Part shown: positions 17,601 through 27,344 of the stretch, in pieces
Layout of the letters: each line of letters begins with the position of its first letter
Position numbering within the stretch: the stretch's first letter is position 1
Assembly (NCBI RefSeq): GCF_000621205.1
Contig: NZ_KK211230.1
Coordinates: 132,243 to 196,242 of the forward strand
Direction of reading: 5' to 3'
DNA length: 64,000 bases
Origin: Halotalea alkalilenta DSM 17697
GTDB lineage: Bacteria; Pseudomonadota; Gammaproteobacteria; Pseudomonadales; Halomonadaceae
The notes under the pieces: model-generated
Databases searched by the model: none
The model's input: only the letters and a program-made list of their open reading frames with translations
Told to the model about the DNA's origin: nothing
Translations under genes and position numbers: made by a program

Positions 17601-18481
17601 TCAACAACCGCGCATTGGTCATCATCGCGCTGCTGGCGGTCATCGCCTGGATCGCCAACGCTAGCTTCTACGTGGTCGACGAGACCCAGCGGGCGATCAA
17701 GCTGCGCTTCGGTGAAGTGGTCGAGGCGGACATTGCGCCGGGCCTGCATCTGAAATGGCCTTTGATCAACACCGTGCGGACGTTCGACGCCCGCGTGCAG
17801 ACGGTGGAGAGCAGCGAGAGCCGCTTCCTCACCGCCGGGCGTAATGCGTTGATCGTCGACTCCTACGTCAAGTGGCAGGTGACCGACCCGAACCTGTTCT
17901 ACGAGTCGACCCGTGGCGACATGGCGCGTGCCGAGAGCCTGATCGCACCGCGCGTCGATGAGAGCCTGCGTAACGCTTTCGGTAGCCGCGACGTCAGCAC
18001 CATCATCAGCGAGGACCGTGATGAGATGCTGCTCCAGCCGATGGCGAACCTCGATCGTGCGATGCGTCAGGAAGTCGGCGTGGCGATCCTCGACATTCGC
18101 TTGAAGCGTGTCGAGCTGCCCCGCGAGGTGACCCAGGCGGTGTTCGAGCGGATGCGCACCGAGCGCCATGCCGAGGCGCGCCAGTATCGCGCCCAGGGTC
18201 TCGAACAGAGCGAGCGTATTCGCGCCCGCGCCGATCGTGAGCGCCAGGTTGCCCTGGCCACCGCGCGTCAGCAGGCCGAGACGCTGCGCGGCCAAGGGGA
18301 TGCCGAGGCTTCGCAGATCTATGCCAACGCCTATCAGCAGGACAGCGAGTTCTTCCGCTTCTACCGCTCGCTCGACGCCTATCGCACCAGTTTCAGCGGC
18401 GATGGTGATATGCTGATACTGAGCCCCGACAGCGAGTTCTTCCGCTACTTCAGCAATCCGCAGGGCGAGGCTCAGAACTAG
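17597..18481 (+). CDS. hflC: FtsH protease modulator HflC
   Basis: A 294-residue partner of HflK. N-terminal membrane helix LVIIALLAVIAWIANASFYVV, then SPFH motifs DETQRAIKLRFGEV, GLHLKWPLI, VDSYVKWQV and the HflC-typical DIRLKRVELPREVTQAVFERM. The Ala/Glu/Arg-rich coiled coil (about 200-250) ends with DSEFFRFYRSLDAYR. ATGA overlap with hflK shows translational coupling. It is followed by two hairpins (18495-18525 and 18565-18590) before hisZ, so the hfl unit probably ends here. A yjeT-like small gene often found after hflC is absent. Confidence 0.96.
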   Translation: MINNRALVIIALLAVIAWIANASFYVVDETQRAIKLRFGEVVEADIAPGLHLKWPLINTVRTFDARVQTVESSESRFLTAGRNALIVDSYVKWQVTDPNLFYESTRGDMARAESLIAPRVDESLRNAFGSRDVSTIISEDRDEMLLQPMANLDRAMRQEVGVAILDIRLKRVELPREVTQAVFERMRTERHAEARQYRAQGLEQSERIRARADRERQVALATARQQAETLRGQGDAEASQIYANAYQQDSEFFRFYRSLDAYRTSFSGDGDMLILSPDSEFFRYFSNPQGEAQN

Positions 18482-18494
18482 GCTTCGATTCCCG

Positions 18495-18525
18495 CGGCAT
18501 CCGGCGCTCCTGGCGCCGGATGCCG
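18495..18525. terminator. Perfect 13-bp hairpin after hflC
   Basis: CGGCATCCGGCGC pairs perfectly with GCGCCGGATGCCG around a five-base TCCTG loop, starting 14 bases past the hflC stop. There is no T-run directly after it, so it may act as an mRNA 3'-end stabiliser or a Rho-assisted terminator rather than a classic intrinsic one. Confidence 0.65.
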
Positions 18526-18564
18526 TACGGGATGGCACGCCGCTGCAAGCGTGGTAGAATCCGC

Positions 18565-18590
18565 AAAACCGGGCGCGCCCCGGTTTTTTT
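18565..18590 (+). terminator. Intrinsic terminator in the hflC-hisZ gap
   Basis: The stem AACCGGG/CCCGGTT with loop CGCGC is followed by seven T residues and preceded by A residues, a textbook intrinsic terminator. It lies 84 bases after hflC and about 157 bases before the hisZ start. A TAGAAT stretch at 18555-18560 could be a promoter -10 element, in which case this hairpin would be an attenuator in the hisZ-purA leader; that is speculation. Confidence 0.75.
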
Positions 18591-18746
18591 GTGGCCGAGT
18601 CGCGACGCGCTCCCGCCGTTTCCGACCAAGGGAAACGATCGCCCGGCCGCTTCATCGCAGTCCGACGTTTCGCCAGCGCCATCCGGCGCCTCCTTGGTTG
18701 GCCGCGCGACAACGTCCGAGCAGTCAAACTTCTAGGGCATCCAGAC

Positions 18747-19931
18747 ATGACCATGGCCGATCGCTGGCTTCTTCCCGACGGCATCGACGAGGTGCTCCCG
18801 CCCCTGGCGCTGCGCATGGAGTCGCTGCGTCGCGCGCTTCTCGATCTTTACCATCGCTGGGGCTACGACCTGGTCGTGCCGCCGCCGGTGGAATTTCTCG
18901 ATTCACTGCTGACCGGTACCGGCAGCGATCTCGAGCTGCAGACCTTCAAGCTCACCGACCAGGCGAGCGGGCGGATGATGGGGCTTTCCGCCGACGTCAC
19001 CCCGCAGGTCGCGCGGATGGACGCCCACTCCCTGCGCCGTCCCGGCCCCTCGCGGCTGTGCTACTGCGCCAATGCGCTGCGTGCCACGGCGGACCAGTAC
19101 CAGGGAGGGCGCAATCCGGTGCAGCTCGGCCTCGAGCTGTTCGGCCATTCAGGTATCGACGCGGATCTTGAGATCGTTCGCCTGGCGCTAGAGAGCCTCT
19201 ATCTCGCTGGCGCCACCGATGTCCACCTCGCCTTCGGTCATATCGGCATCTATCGCGTGCTCACCGAGGCTGCGGGGCTCGACGCCGCGCTCGAGCGCGA
19301 CCTGTTCGAGGCGATCGAGCGCAAGGCCTATACCGAGATCGATGCGCTGCTCGAAGAGGCCGAGATCGACGCCTCCCTGCGCCACATGCTGGCCCGCCTG
19401 CCGAGGCTGCACGGCGGTCTCGAGGTGATCACCGAGGCGCGCGAAGCCTTCGTCGACATGCCCGAGGAGATCTCCGCCCAGCTCGAGCAGTTCGAGCACC
19501 TGGCTCGACGCATCGGCGCGGAGCACCCGGAGGTCGAGCTCTACTTCGATCTCGCCGAGCTTCGCGGCTATCAGTACCACACCGGCGTGGTGTTTGCCGC
19601 TTACGTACCCGGCTATGGTCAGGCGCTGGTCAAGGGTGGACGCTACGACGACACCGGACGCGCTTTCGGGCGTTCGCGGCCGGCGACCGGCTGCTCGATG
19701 GAGCTCAAGCTGCTCGCGGGACTTCGCGAGCAGCTGCCGCCGTGCGACGGTATCTGGGCGCCCGCCGGGGAGAATGGCGAACTGGAGGCCGTCGTCGCCA
19801 AACTGCGCGCGGCCGGTGAGCGGGTGGTCCAGGCGCTGCCTGGGCAGGTCACCGGCCCGCTGGATCATCGCTGCAATCGCCGTCTCGAGCGAATCGACGG
19901 CGAATGGCGCTGTGTGCCGCTCGACGCATGA
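18747..19931 (+). CDS. hisZ: ATP phosphoribosyltransferase regulatory subunit
   Basis: A 394-residue catalytically inactive histidyl-tRNA-synthetase paralogue that joins the short-form HisG to catalyse the first step of histidine synthesis. The chosen ATG at 18747 begins MTMADRWLLPDGIDEVLPP, the family N-terminus; upstream in-frame codons lack similarity. Class II synthetase-like features are present (LTDQASGRMMGLSADVTPQVARM, RLCYCANALR, QLGLELFG, LRGYQYHTGVVFAAYV, GGRYDD) but the tRNA-binding domain is missing, as expected. It is followed by purA after 60 bases, the standard gammaproteobacterial pairing. Confidence 0.95.
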   Translation: MTMADRWLLPDGIDEVLPPLALRMESLRRALLDLYHRWGYDLVVPPPVEFLDSLLTGTGSDLELQTFKLTDQASGRMMGLSADVTPQVARMDAHSLRRPGPSRLCYCANALRATADQYQGGRNPVQLGLELFGHSGIDADLEIVRLALESLYLAGATDVHLAFGHIGIYRVLTEAAGLDAALERDLFEAIERKAYTEIDALLEEAEIDASLRHMLARLPRLHGGLEVITEAREAFVDMPEEISAQLEQFEHLARRIGAEHPEVELYFDLAELRGYQYHTGVVFAAYVPGYGQALVKGGRYDDTGRAFGRSRPATGCSMELKLLAGLREQLPPCDGIWAPAGENGELEAVVAKLRAAGERVVQALPGQVTGPLDHRCNRRLERIDGEWRCVPLDA

Positions 19932-21287
<1,356 letters not shown>

Positions 21288-21307
21288 GCCTTATCGTCTC
21301 CGAGCGC

Positions 21308-21341
21308 GAAACGCTCCGCCAATCCCATGGCGGAGCGTTTC
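21308..21341. terminator. purA terminator hairpin, left duplicated copy
   Basis: GAAACGCTCCGCCA and TGGCGGAGCGTTTC form a perfect 14-bp stem with the six-base loop ATCCCA, 20 bases after the purA stop. A-rich and T-rich stem ends make it a bidirectional intrinsic terminator. The inner 32 bases (21309-21340) recur exactly at 21672-21703 on the other side of the inserted element. Confidence 0.9.
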
Positions 21342-21671
21342 AGATTAATGACAAACCCCTTCTAGACCCAGCGGCGCTCTCGATCCTGGCGAGTCGAGAA
21401 CCGTTTTCGCCCCAACGAACCTATCGCTCGTTTAGATGCGAGGGGCGGACCCCTCGCGCTCCCCCTTTAGGGGGACGCGCCGCCACAAGAGCGCGAAACC
21501 CTGGCCGATCAATCGCTTGCCCTCGGGTCGGCGCGCATGGACGTCCCTGTCCGGGCGCGCCTTTTGCGACATCCATGTCGCAAACCCCGGTGCAATCGAT
21601 TGCCTGCCAGCGCGCTCTTGGAGGCGGCTGGAAGCCATCGTGGCATCTTCGAATACTTTGTCAGCAGTCTA
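21342..21671 (+). mobile_element. Terminator-flanked small repeat element, copy 1 (330 bp)
   Basis: This block recurs in inverted orientation at 44241-44621 with about a dozen substitutions and one 51-bp length difference. Its ends, AGATTAATGACAAA and TTTGTCAGCAGTCT, are imperfect inverted repeats (11 of 14 positions match). The interior is rich in hairpins: GAGGGG/CCCCTC at 21440-21455, CCCCC/GGGGG at 21461-21474, and a 10-bp stem TTTGCGACAT/ATGTCGCAAA at 21563-21584. A minus-strand reading frame of 68 codons (21432-21638) exists and is shared with copy 2, but has no recognisable domain. No transposase is encoded, so it looks like a MITE-type non-autonomous element. It is flanked by identical 32-bp hairpins and sits between convergent purA and entA. 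IS1202-type insertion sequences are a precedent for long target duplications, but relation to them is a guess. Confidence 0.75.
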
Positions 21672-21704
21672 AAACGCTCCGCCAATCCCATGGCGGAGCG
21701 TTTT
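21671..21704. terminator. Right duplicated copy of the purA/entA terminator hairpin
   Basis: The same 32-base hairpin core as at 21309-21340, here inside AAAACGCTCC...GGAGCGTTTT with four-base A/T ends, 42 bases downstream of the entA stop when read on the minus strand. It now serves as the terminator of the siderophore operon, while the left copy serves purA. Confidence 0.9.
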
Positions 21705-21745
21705 CGTTTCGGCAGGCGCCTTCCGCCATCGCCTAGGCGTGGCAT

Positions 21746-22573
21746 TCAGCCAAGGTCGAAGGTGGCGCCGCCGTCGATACGCAGGTCGTGCAGGGTGATG
21801 TGCCCGGCACGGGGGGAGAGCAAAAACAGGATCGCGTCGCTGACGTCGTCGGGGGTGGCGATCTTGCCCAGCGGGATGCCGGCCTTGAAGCTTGCGAGCG
21901 AGCCTTCGATCACCTTGGCCCGGCCGCTCTCGTCCGCCCACATGCCGCGCTGCATGTCGGTGTCGGTGGAGCCGGGAGAGACGACGTTGCAACGGATGCC
22001 GTATTCGGCGAGCTCGAGACCGAGGCAGCGGGTCAGCTGGGTCGCCGCGGCCTTGGAGGCGGCGTAGGCGCCCATCTCCATCCGCGGGGTACCGGCGGCG
22101 TTGGAGCTGACCACCACGATCGCACCGCGACGGCGCGGGATCATCCGGCGCGCCACCGCGCGGGCGAGGCGGAAGGGGCCGCCTGCGTTGATCGAAAGCG
22201 CCCGCTCCCATTCGTGATCCTCGAGATCGACCACCCGGCCCATCTGCAGCACGCCCGCGACGCTTGCGAGGTGATCGATCGGCCCGTGGATGGCCTCGGC
22301 CGCGGCGACGGCCTGGTCGACGGCCTGGGTGTCGGCGACGTCGAGCGGATGCAGCGAAAGCCTGTCGCCTGCGTCGAGCGCGGCGGCGAGCCGTTCGAGT
22401 CCATCTCGCTTCAGATCGAGCGCGGCGACCCTCGCGCCCTGCTCGAGCAGGCGTCGCACCAGGCACTCACCGATGCCCTGGGCGGCGCCGCTGACCACTA
22501 CCACCTGGCCTTCGAACTCTCGCTCCCGAGGGGGGGGCGAGAGGGTCGTTTCACCACTCATCTCACCGCTCAT
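21746..22573 (-). CDS. entA: 2,3-dihydro-2,3-dihydroxybenzoate dehydrogenase
   Basis: A 275-residue short-chain dehydrogenase making 2,3-dihydroxybenzoate (DHB) with NAD+. The ATG at 22573 overlaps the entB stop (ATGA). It shows the nucleotide loop [18 protein letters not shown], the VASVAGVLQ region, active-site [21 protein letters not shown] (Ser, Tyr, Lys) and a C-terminal [13 protein letters not shown]. It is about 25 residues longer than E. coli EntA at the N-terminus (repeated MSGE and a polar stretch), so a later start is possible, though none has a better site. It is the last gene of the entCEBA unit; its terminator is a duplicated hairpin. Confidence 0.92.
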   Translation of the reverse strand: MSGEMSGETTLSPPPREREFEGQVVVVSGAAQGIGECLVRRLLEQGARVAALDLKRDGLERLAAALDAGDRLSLHPLDVADTQAVDQAVAAAEAIHGPIDHLASVAGVLQMGRVVDLEDHEWERALSINAGGPFRLARAVARRMIPRRRGAIVVVSSNAAGTPRMEMGAYAASKAAATQLTRCLGLELAEYGIRCNVVSPGSTDTDMQRGMWADESGRAKVIEGSLASFKAGIPLGKIATPDDVSDAILFLLSPRAGHITLHDLRIDGGATFDLG

Positions 22574-23442
22574 TTCACGCCACCGGCGCGGAAGATCTCG
22601 CGCCATTCGTCAAGCGTCGCGTGCTCGACCAGATCGGCGAAGCCGACCTCGATGCCCTCGCGGCGCAGCCGCTCGGCGAGGCTCATCAGACGAATCGAGT
22701 CCATCCCGGCGAGCATCAGGTTCTCGTCACCGGGAATCTCCTCCAGCGGAGTCTCGAGCAGCCGCTCGATCTCCGCCTCGAAGGCGGCCAGATCGAAGCC
22801 GCGGGCGCTGTCCAGCGCGGCGATGGTGTCGGCGGTGGTCAGGCTCACGCCGCAGTTGCGCGCGACGTAGTCGGTGGCCATGCGGTGCTCCGCCGCCGAG
22901 AAGTCCGCCACCGCGTCGTAGACGAAGAACGGCTGGACATCCTGCATGAAGGCCTCGAGCGCGGTCGCCATGCAGCCGATGTGGCCATAGATGCCGGTGA
23001 TGATCAGCTGGTCGCGGCCCAGCTCGCGCAGTTGGGCGCGCAGGTCGGAACGCTGGAAGGCGCTGTAGCGCCACTTGGTCAGTACCACCTCGTCCGCGGT
23101 GGGGGCGAGGCGGGCGACGATCGGGTAGAGCTCGGGATGGGCGGGCAGGCCCGGGCCCCAGAAGTCGTTGAGCAGGGCGCGGTCGCTATCGGGCTGTTCG
23201 GTCGGCTGCGCGGTGTAGAACACCGGGATTCCATTCGCGCGCGCATGGTCGAGCAGCTGGCGAGTGTGGTCGAGCAGCATCGGAATCGGTGCCTGGTCGC
23301 GGTAGTACTTGTCGAGGAAGTACTCCTGCATGTCATGGATCAGCAGCGCCGCACGGCCTGCTTCCGGCCGCCAGTCGACCCGGTTGTCGGGACGAGCCTC
23401 GGCGCCGGGCATCGGATAGGGCGTGATCGCGGGGATGGTCAT
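22570..23442 (-). CDS. entB: Isochorismatase / aryl carrier protein
   Basis: A 290-residue bifunctional protein. The N-terminal isochorismatase domain (about 1-205) has AALLIHDMQEYFLDKYY, VLTKWRYSAFQRSDL and GIYGHIGCMATALEAFMQD with the catalytic Asp/Lys/Cys; it hydrolyses isochorismate to 2,3-dihydro-DHB. The C-terminal aryl carrier domain (about 215-290) carries LAGMDSIRLMSL with the Ser that receives phosphopantetheine and is loaded with DHB by EntE. Its stop overlaps entA. Start ATG at 23442 follows an AGGTTGCATCACC leader. Length equals that of E. coli EntB. Confidence 0.95.
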   Translation of the reverse strand: MTIPAITPYPMPGAEARPDNRVDWRPEAGRAALLIHDMQEYFLDKYYRDQAPIPMLLDHTRQLLDHARANGIPVFYTAQPTEQPDSDRALLNDFWGPGLPAHPELYPIVARLAPTADEVVLTKWRYSAFQRSDLRAQLRELGRDQLIITGIYGHIGCMATALEAFMQDVQPFFVYDAVADFSAAEHRMATDYVARNCGVSLTTADTIAALDSARGFDLAAFEAEIERLLETPLEEIPGDENLMLAGMDSIRLMSLAERLRREGIEVGFADLVEHATLDEWREIFRAGGVK

Positions 23443-23506
23443 GGTGATGCAACCTCTACGGCAGATAGGCGAAAGCCGCCCGGCGCGCGGTCGGGCGGCA
23501 TGGGGT

Positions 23507-25174
23507 TCAGGCGAAGCGCTCCTTGAGCAGTTCGCGTAGCACTTTGCGGCTCACCTTGCCGACCCCGCTCTGGGGGAAGGCGTCGATGAATTCGAAGCGA
23601 TCGGGCACCTTGTAGGCGGCGAGACGTTCGCGTACGAAGCGGGCGAGATCACGCTTGTTAAGCGCTTGGCCATCGCGGGCGACGACGAAGGCGCAGCTGC
23701 GCTCCCCGAGGTAGTCGTCCGGCATGCCGACCACCGCGACGTCGTGGACACCGGGATGGGCGAGCAGCACGTTCTCGACCTCGTCCATCGCGATCTTCTC
23801 GCCGCCGCGGTTGATCTGGTCCTTCTCGCGGCCCTCGACGATCAGATCGCCCTGCTCGGTGCGCACGGCGATGTCGCCGGTGCGGTAGAAGCCGTCCGCG
23901 GTGAACGAGGCCGCGTTGACCTCGGGCGCGTTGAAGTAGCCGCGAATGGTGTAGGGACCGCGGGTGATCAGGTGGCCGGCCTGGCCGGGGGGAAGGTCAC
24001 GGTCCTGGTCATCGACGATGCGCACCTCGTCGAGCGGCGAGATCGGTCGTCCCTGGGTGTGGATGATCAGCTCCTCGGGATCGTCGAGGCGGGTGTAGTT
24101 GACCAGCCCCTCGGCCATCCCGAACACCTGCTGGAGCGTGCAGCCGAGCGTCGGACGCACTCGCCGCGCCGCCTCGCTGACCAGTTTGGCGCCGCCGACC
24201 TGGAGCACTTCGAGGCTCGCCAGCTGCTCGACGCCTCGGCTCGCCGCTTCCAGCCAGATCAGCGCCAGCGGTGGCACCAGTGCGGTGATGGTGACCCGCT
24301 CGCGCTCGATCAGCGGGAAGCAGACGTCCGGGCTGGGGCGCGGTGCCAGCACCACCTGGCCACCGGCGTAGAGTACGCCGAGGAAACCGGGCGAGCTCAT
24401 TGGGAAGTTGTGGGCGATCGGCAGGCTGACCAGGTAGACGCTGTCGGCATCGATGCCGCAGAGCTCATTGCTGCCGCGCAGGCTGTAGATGTAGTCGTCG
24501 TGGCGCCGGGGAATCAGCTTGGAGAGCCCGGTGGTGCCGCCGGAGAGCTGGAAGAAGGCGAGCTCGCGCGAGTGCGGCGGGGCTGGAAGCTCGTCCGCCT
24601 CGGGAGCGGTGGCGAGCAGGTCGTCGAAGGCGACCAGCTCCTGCGCGTCGCCACAGATCACCAGGTGCTCGAGCGTAGGCACTGCGGCCTGGGTCTCGCG
24701 AGCGAGCGCACGATGGTCGAAGCCTTCGAAGCGGTCCACGGTGATCAGCGCGCGCGCGCCGCTGAAGCGGCAGAAGTGCTCGAGCTCATTGCGGCGGTGG
24801 GCCGGCAGCGAGAACACCGGCAGCGCACCGAGGCGGAACAGCGCGAAGCAGGCGATGATGAACTCGGCCCGATTGGGCAACTGCAGTACCACCCGGTCGC
24901 CTTTCTGGATACCCAGCCGATAGAGGCCGAGGGCGCAGCGGTCGACCCGGGCGTCCAGCTCGCGATAGCTCAACCGGGTCTCGCCGTCGACCACCGCGAT
25001 CCGCGCGCCCTGGTCCGCGGCGCGTTCGCGCAGGAAGCCGCCGAAGGTCTCGCCCCGCCAATAGCCTGCGGCGACGTAGCGCTCGACGAACTCCTCGGGC
25101 CAGTCCGGGCAGAGAGCGGAGACGTCGTCGTCGGGGGTCACCTGGATCGGGTGGGCGTTGGCTGCGTGGTTCAT
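23507..25174 (-). CDS. entE: 2,3-dihydroxybenzoate-AMP ligase
   Basis: A 555-residue stand-alone adenylation enzyme of the ANL family. It activates DHB and loads it on the carrier domain of EntB. Motifs: [19 protein letters not shown] (P-loop), [21 protein letters not shown] (aryl-acid pocket region typical of DhbE/EntE), [25 protein letters not shown] and the C-terminal [12 protein letters not shown] with the catalytic Lys. The start overlaps the entC stop (ATGA). It is followed by entB after 64 bases. Confidence 0.95.
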   Translation of the reverse strand: MNHAANAHPIQVTPDDDVSALCPDWPEEFVERYVAAGYWRGETFGGFLRERAADQGARIAVVDGETRLSYRELDARVDRCALGLYRLGIQKGDRVVLQLPNRAEFIIACFALFRLGALPVFSLPAHRRNELEHFCRFSGARALITVDRFEGFDHRALARETQAAVPTLEHLVICGDAQELVAFDDLLATAPEADELPAPPHSRELAFFQLSGGTTGLSKLIPRRHDDYIYSLRGSNELCGIDADSVYLVSLPIAHNFPMSSPGFLGVLYAGGQVVLAPRPSPDVCFPLIERERVTITALVPPLALIWLEAASRGVEQLASLEVLQVGGAKLVSEAARRVRPTLGCTLQQVFGMAEGLVNYTRLDDPEELIIHTQGRPISPLDEVRIVDDQDRDLPPGQAGHLITRGPYTIRGYFNAPEVNAASFTADGFYRTGDIAVRTEQGDLIVEGREKDQINRGGEKIAMDEVENVLLAHPGVHDVAVVGMPDDYLGERSCAFVVARDGQALNKRDLARFVRERLAAYKVPDRFEFIDAFPQSGVGKVSRKVLRELLKERFA

Positions 25175-26409
25175 GCATCTGTCCCTGGAGTGGAGGAGGT
25201 GGTGGACGCCTGGCCGAGCGAGTCATCGAGGCCCAGCGCCGCCAGCATGGTACCGAGCTTGGTACCGGTCTCGGCGAACTCGCTGGCGGCCGTCGAGCCC
25301 TCGACCAGCCCGGCGCCCGCATAGAGGGTGAGGTGTTCGCCACGCAGCTCGGCGCAGCGCAGCGAGAGCGCCCACTCGCCGTCGCCCGAGGCATCGCACC
25401 AGCCGACCAGGCCGCTGAACAGCTCACGTTCGAACGGTTCGAGCCGGCGGATCGTCGCGAAGGCGGCGGCGTTGGGATGGCCACATACCGCCGGTGTCGG
25501 GTGCAGCGCGCGGGCGATGGCGAGCGACGAGGGTGCCGGCTCGATCAGCTCGCCGCTGAGTTCGGTCGACAGGTGCCAGAGCTTGCCGGTGCTCAAAAGC
25601 GTCGGACCCTCAGGCACCTCGAGCTGCGAGCAGAAGGGGCGCAGCGCCGCGACCACCGCATCGATCACCAGCGCGTGTTCACGCAGGTCCTTGTCGGAGC
25701 GCAGCAGCGCCGCCGCGGCCAGGCGATCCTCCTCGGGATCGCGGCGGCGAGCCGTCGACCCCGCCAGTGGGTTGACCATCACCCGTCGGCCGATCCGCCG
25801 CACCATCAGTTCGGGGCTGGCGCCGAGGAACACCGCAGGCGACTGGCGCGCCTCCAGCGGGGTGGCGAATACATAGGCCTCGGGATTGCGATGCAGCAGC
25901 CGGCGCAGCAGCAGGGTGGGATCGAGCGCACCGTCGGTCTCGACCTCGAGGGTCCGGGCCAGCACTACCTTGTCGAGGCGCCCGGCGCGGAACTCGGCCA
26001 GTGCCGCTTCGACCCCGGCGCTATAGCCGGCGCGGTCCGGATGCGGTGTGACCCGGCGTGCCCTGGCGTCGAGGGCCGGCTCGGCCTGCTGGGCCGCCCA
26101 GTCGGTCAGTGCGCAGTGCTCGGTGCAGCGTCGAGGCAGCAGCAGCCGGCCGTGGCGATCATCGGCGAACGGCAGCGCGCCGACCACCCGCGGATTATCG
26201 ATTCCCGCGCGCCGGCCAAGTTCGAGCAGCTCGGCGAGGGCTTGTTCGCCTTGGTCACCGCGTGGAGAGCGGGTGTCCAGCCAGTCGCCGGCGAGCAGGG
26301 CGCGGGTCGGCGAGCTGAACAGGAAGTCTTCCGCGCGATAGGCCGAGACCAGTGCCTCGGCGGTGGCTTCGTCGCCGGTGGGATGGGGGATGACCATCTC
26401 GTCGTTCAC
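25171..26409 (-). CDS. entC: Isochorismate synthase
   Basis: A 412-residue chorismate-binding enzyme that makes isochorismate, first step toward DHB. Key features: [11 protein letters not shown] (general-base Lys), [29 protein letters not shown] (Mg2+ and substrate-binding segment), LRDKDL-type [15 protein letters not shown], and the C-terminal [11 protein letters not shown]. It is the first gene of entC-entE-entB-entA. The 158 bases upstream hold a Fur-like site (26480-26498), consistent with repression by iron. Confidence 0.95.
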   Translation of the reverse strand: MNDEMVIPHPTGDEATAEALVSAYRAEDFLFSSPTRALLAGDWLDTRSPRGDQGEQALAELLELGRRAGIDNPRVVGALPFADDRHGRLLLPRRCTEHCALTDWAAQQAEPALDARARRVTPHPDRAGYSAGVEAALAEFRAGRLDKVVLARTLEVETDGALDPTLLLRRLLHRNPEAYVFATPLEARQSPAVFLGASPELMVRRIGRRVMVNPLAGSTARRRDPEEDRLAAAALLRSDKDLREHALVIDAVVAALRPFCSQLEVPEGPTLLSTGKLWHLSTELSGELIEPAPSSLAIARALHPTPAVCGHPNAAAFATIRRLEPFERELFSGLVGWCDASGDGEWALSLRCAELRGEHLTLYAGAGLVEGSTAASEFAETGTKLGTMLAALGLDDSLGQASTTSSTPGTDA

Positions 26410-26479
26410 GGTTCGCTCCTGACCGCCATCACAGGGGCGGTATAAGGCTCAGGGTGGGCATGTTAAATCCAAACGGAGG

Positions 26480-26498
26480 CTGAATCATTCGCATTTGT
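26480..26498 (-). promoter_or_regulatory. Probable Fur box upstream of entC
   Basis: On the minus strand the core AATGCGAATGATT matches 10 of 13 positions of the Fur-consensus core AATGATAATCATT. It lies 71-89 bases upstream of the entC ATG, in the 26410-26567 gap. Position and context (siderophore synthesis) support iron repression. Confidence 0.55.
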
Positions 26499-26567
26499 CG
26501 ACGCGGCGTCGCCGCACTACCGCGGCTTACTCCATCCATCCGCAAGGATTGGCTCTATACGCGGGAC

Positions 26568-27344
26568 TCAAGCGGGATCCGGGCCCCGGCATCTGGTCTC
26601 GCGTCGTGCCCCGGGCACGCGCAGCACGGCGTCGCAGAGCTCGCCGAGCGGCTGGGCTTCGCCGCCCCAGGGATTGACCCGGCGTGCGGCGAGATCGCCT
26701 TCGACGTCGATCAGTTCGAGACCGCGGCAGGGGCTGTCGAAAGGCGTCAAGCGCGGCGGCAGCTCCGGCCACAGCGTACGCAGCGCGACGCCGCTATCGA
26801 GCAGTTGGCTGGCGAGGGTGGCACGCCCATCGACCGGCGAGCGGGCCAGGTGGCGCATGCCGAAGAGCAAAAGCCCCGGGCGACCGGTCGCGAGCAGACG
26901 CTTTTCGATGCAGTCGAGGAAGGCCTTGCGGCGGTGTCCGTCGCGCTCGGCGCACGGCCAGTCGCCGAGCGGCTCGGCGAGCCACACCCGCATCCGCCGC
27001 TGCGCGGGCCGGTGGCGATTGACCGCCCGCAGGCGGCGCAGCAGAGCGACGTAGACCGGATGGCGCCAGAGCGTGGCATGGGGACCATCGCTCCAGATCG
27101 GCTTCAGCGCGCCGGCGCCGAGGCGGCCGCCGGCCAGGTAGGCATCGAGCAAGGCCTGGTGGCGCTGGCAGCCGAACTCGACCACCAGGTCCTGGCAGCG
27201 CGATGCGATCGCCTCGCTGAGTATCAGCTCGCTCAGCGTACGCATCACCTTGGGGGTCAGATGGGCTTCGCCGAGGCCGACCAGCGTGGCCTGATCGAAC
27301 CATCCGGCGAGGATGGCGGCGACCTCGGCGGCGCCTTCGGTCAC
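26568..27344 (-). CDS. Unknown protein translationally coupled to entF
   Basis: A 258-residue protein starting at a GTG (27344) that overlaps the entF stop in a GTGA junction; longer upstream starts lie within entF and encode Arg-rich non-protein-like sequence. I do not recognise a named family. Visible features: VGLGEAHLTPKVMRTLSELI near the N-terminus, CQDLVVEFGCQRHQALLDAYL, WLAEPLGDWP and GLLLFGMRHLARSP. The GEAH plus VVEFG pattern recalls ChaN/erythromycin-esterase-like (TIKI superfamily) hydrolase or haem-binding folds, a weak resemblance. No signal peptide or membrane segment is seen, so it is probably cytoplasmic. Coupling to the siderophore synthetase suggests a role in siderophore maturation, release or iron handling; that is inference. 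Confidence 0.75.
   Translation of the reverse strand: MTEGAAEVAAILAGWFDQATLVGLGEAHLTPKVMRTLSELILSEAIASRCQDLVVEFGCQRHQALLDAYLAGGRLGAGALKPIWSDGPHATLWRHPVYVALLRRLRAVNRHRPAQRRMRVWLAEPLGDWPCAERDGHRRKAFLDCIEKRLLATGRPGLLLFGMRHLARSPVDGRATLASQLLDSGVALRTLWPELPPRLTPFDSPCRGLELIDVEGDLAARRVNPWGGEAQPLGELCDAVLRVPGARRETRCRGPDPA

Noticed and set aside
7264-18817. Very long minus-strand reading frames opposite nnrDE, amiC, mutL, miaA, hflX and hflKC (for example 7264-9333, 10828-12918, 16017-17597)
   Set aside because: They mirror well-defined plus-strand genes in high-GC DNA, have Arg/Gly/Pro/His-rich compositions with no domain motifs, and no ribosome-binding sites.
21432-21638. 68-codon frame in element copy 1 as a protein-coding gene
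   Set aside because: Not listed as a CDS: no recognisable domain, no clear ribosome-binding site, and it overlaps several strong stem-loops. Kept as an observation only.
21341-21671. Group IIC intron or attC-type integron cassette at the terminator
   Set aside because: Group IIC introns do insert next to terminators, but the element is far too short, encodes no reverse transcriptase, lacks a recognisable domain V, and has a duplicated hairpin, which introns do not make. No integrase or attC core sites were seen.
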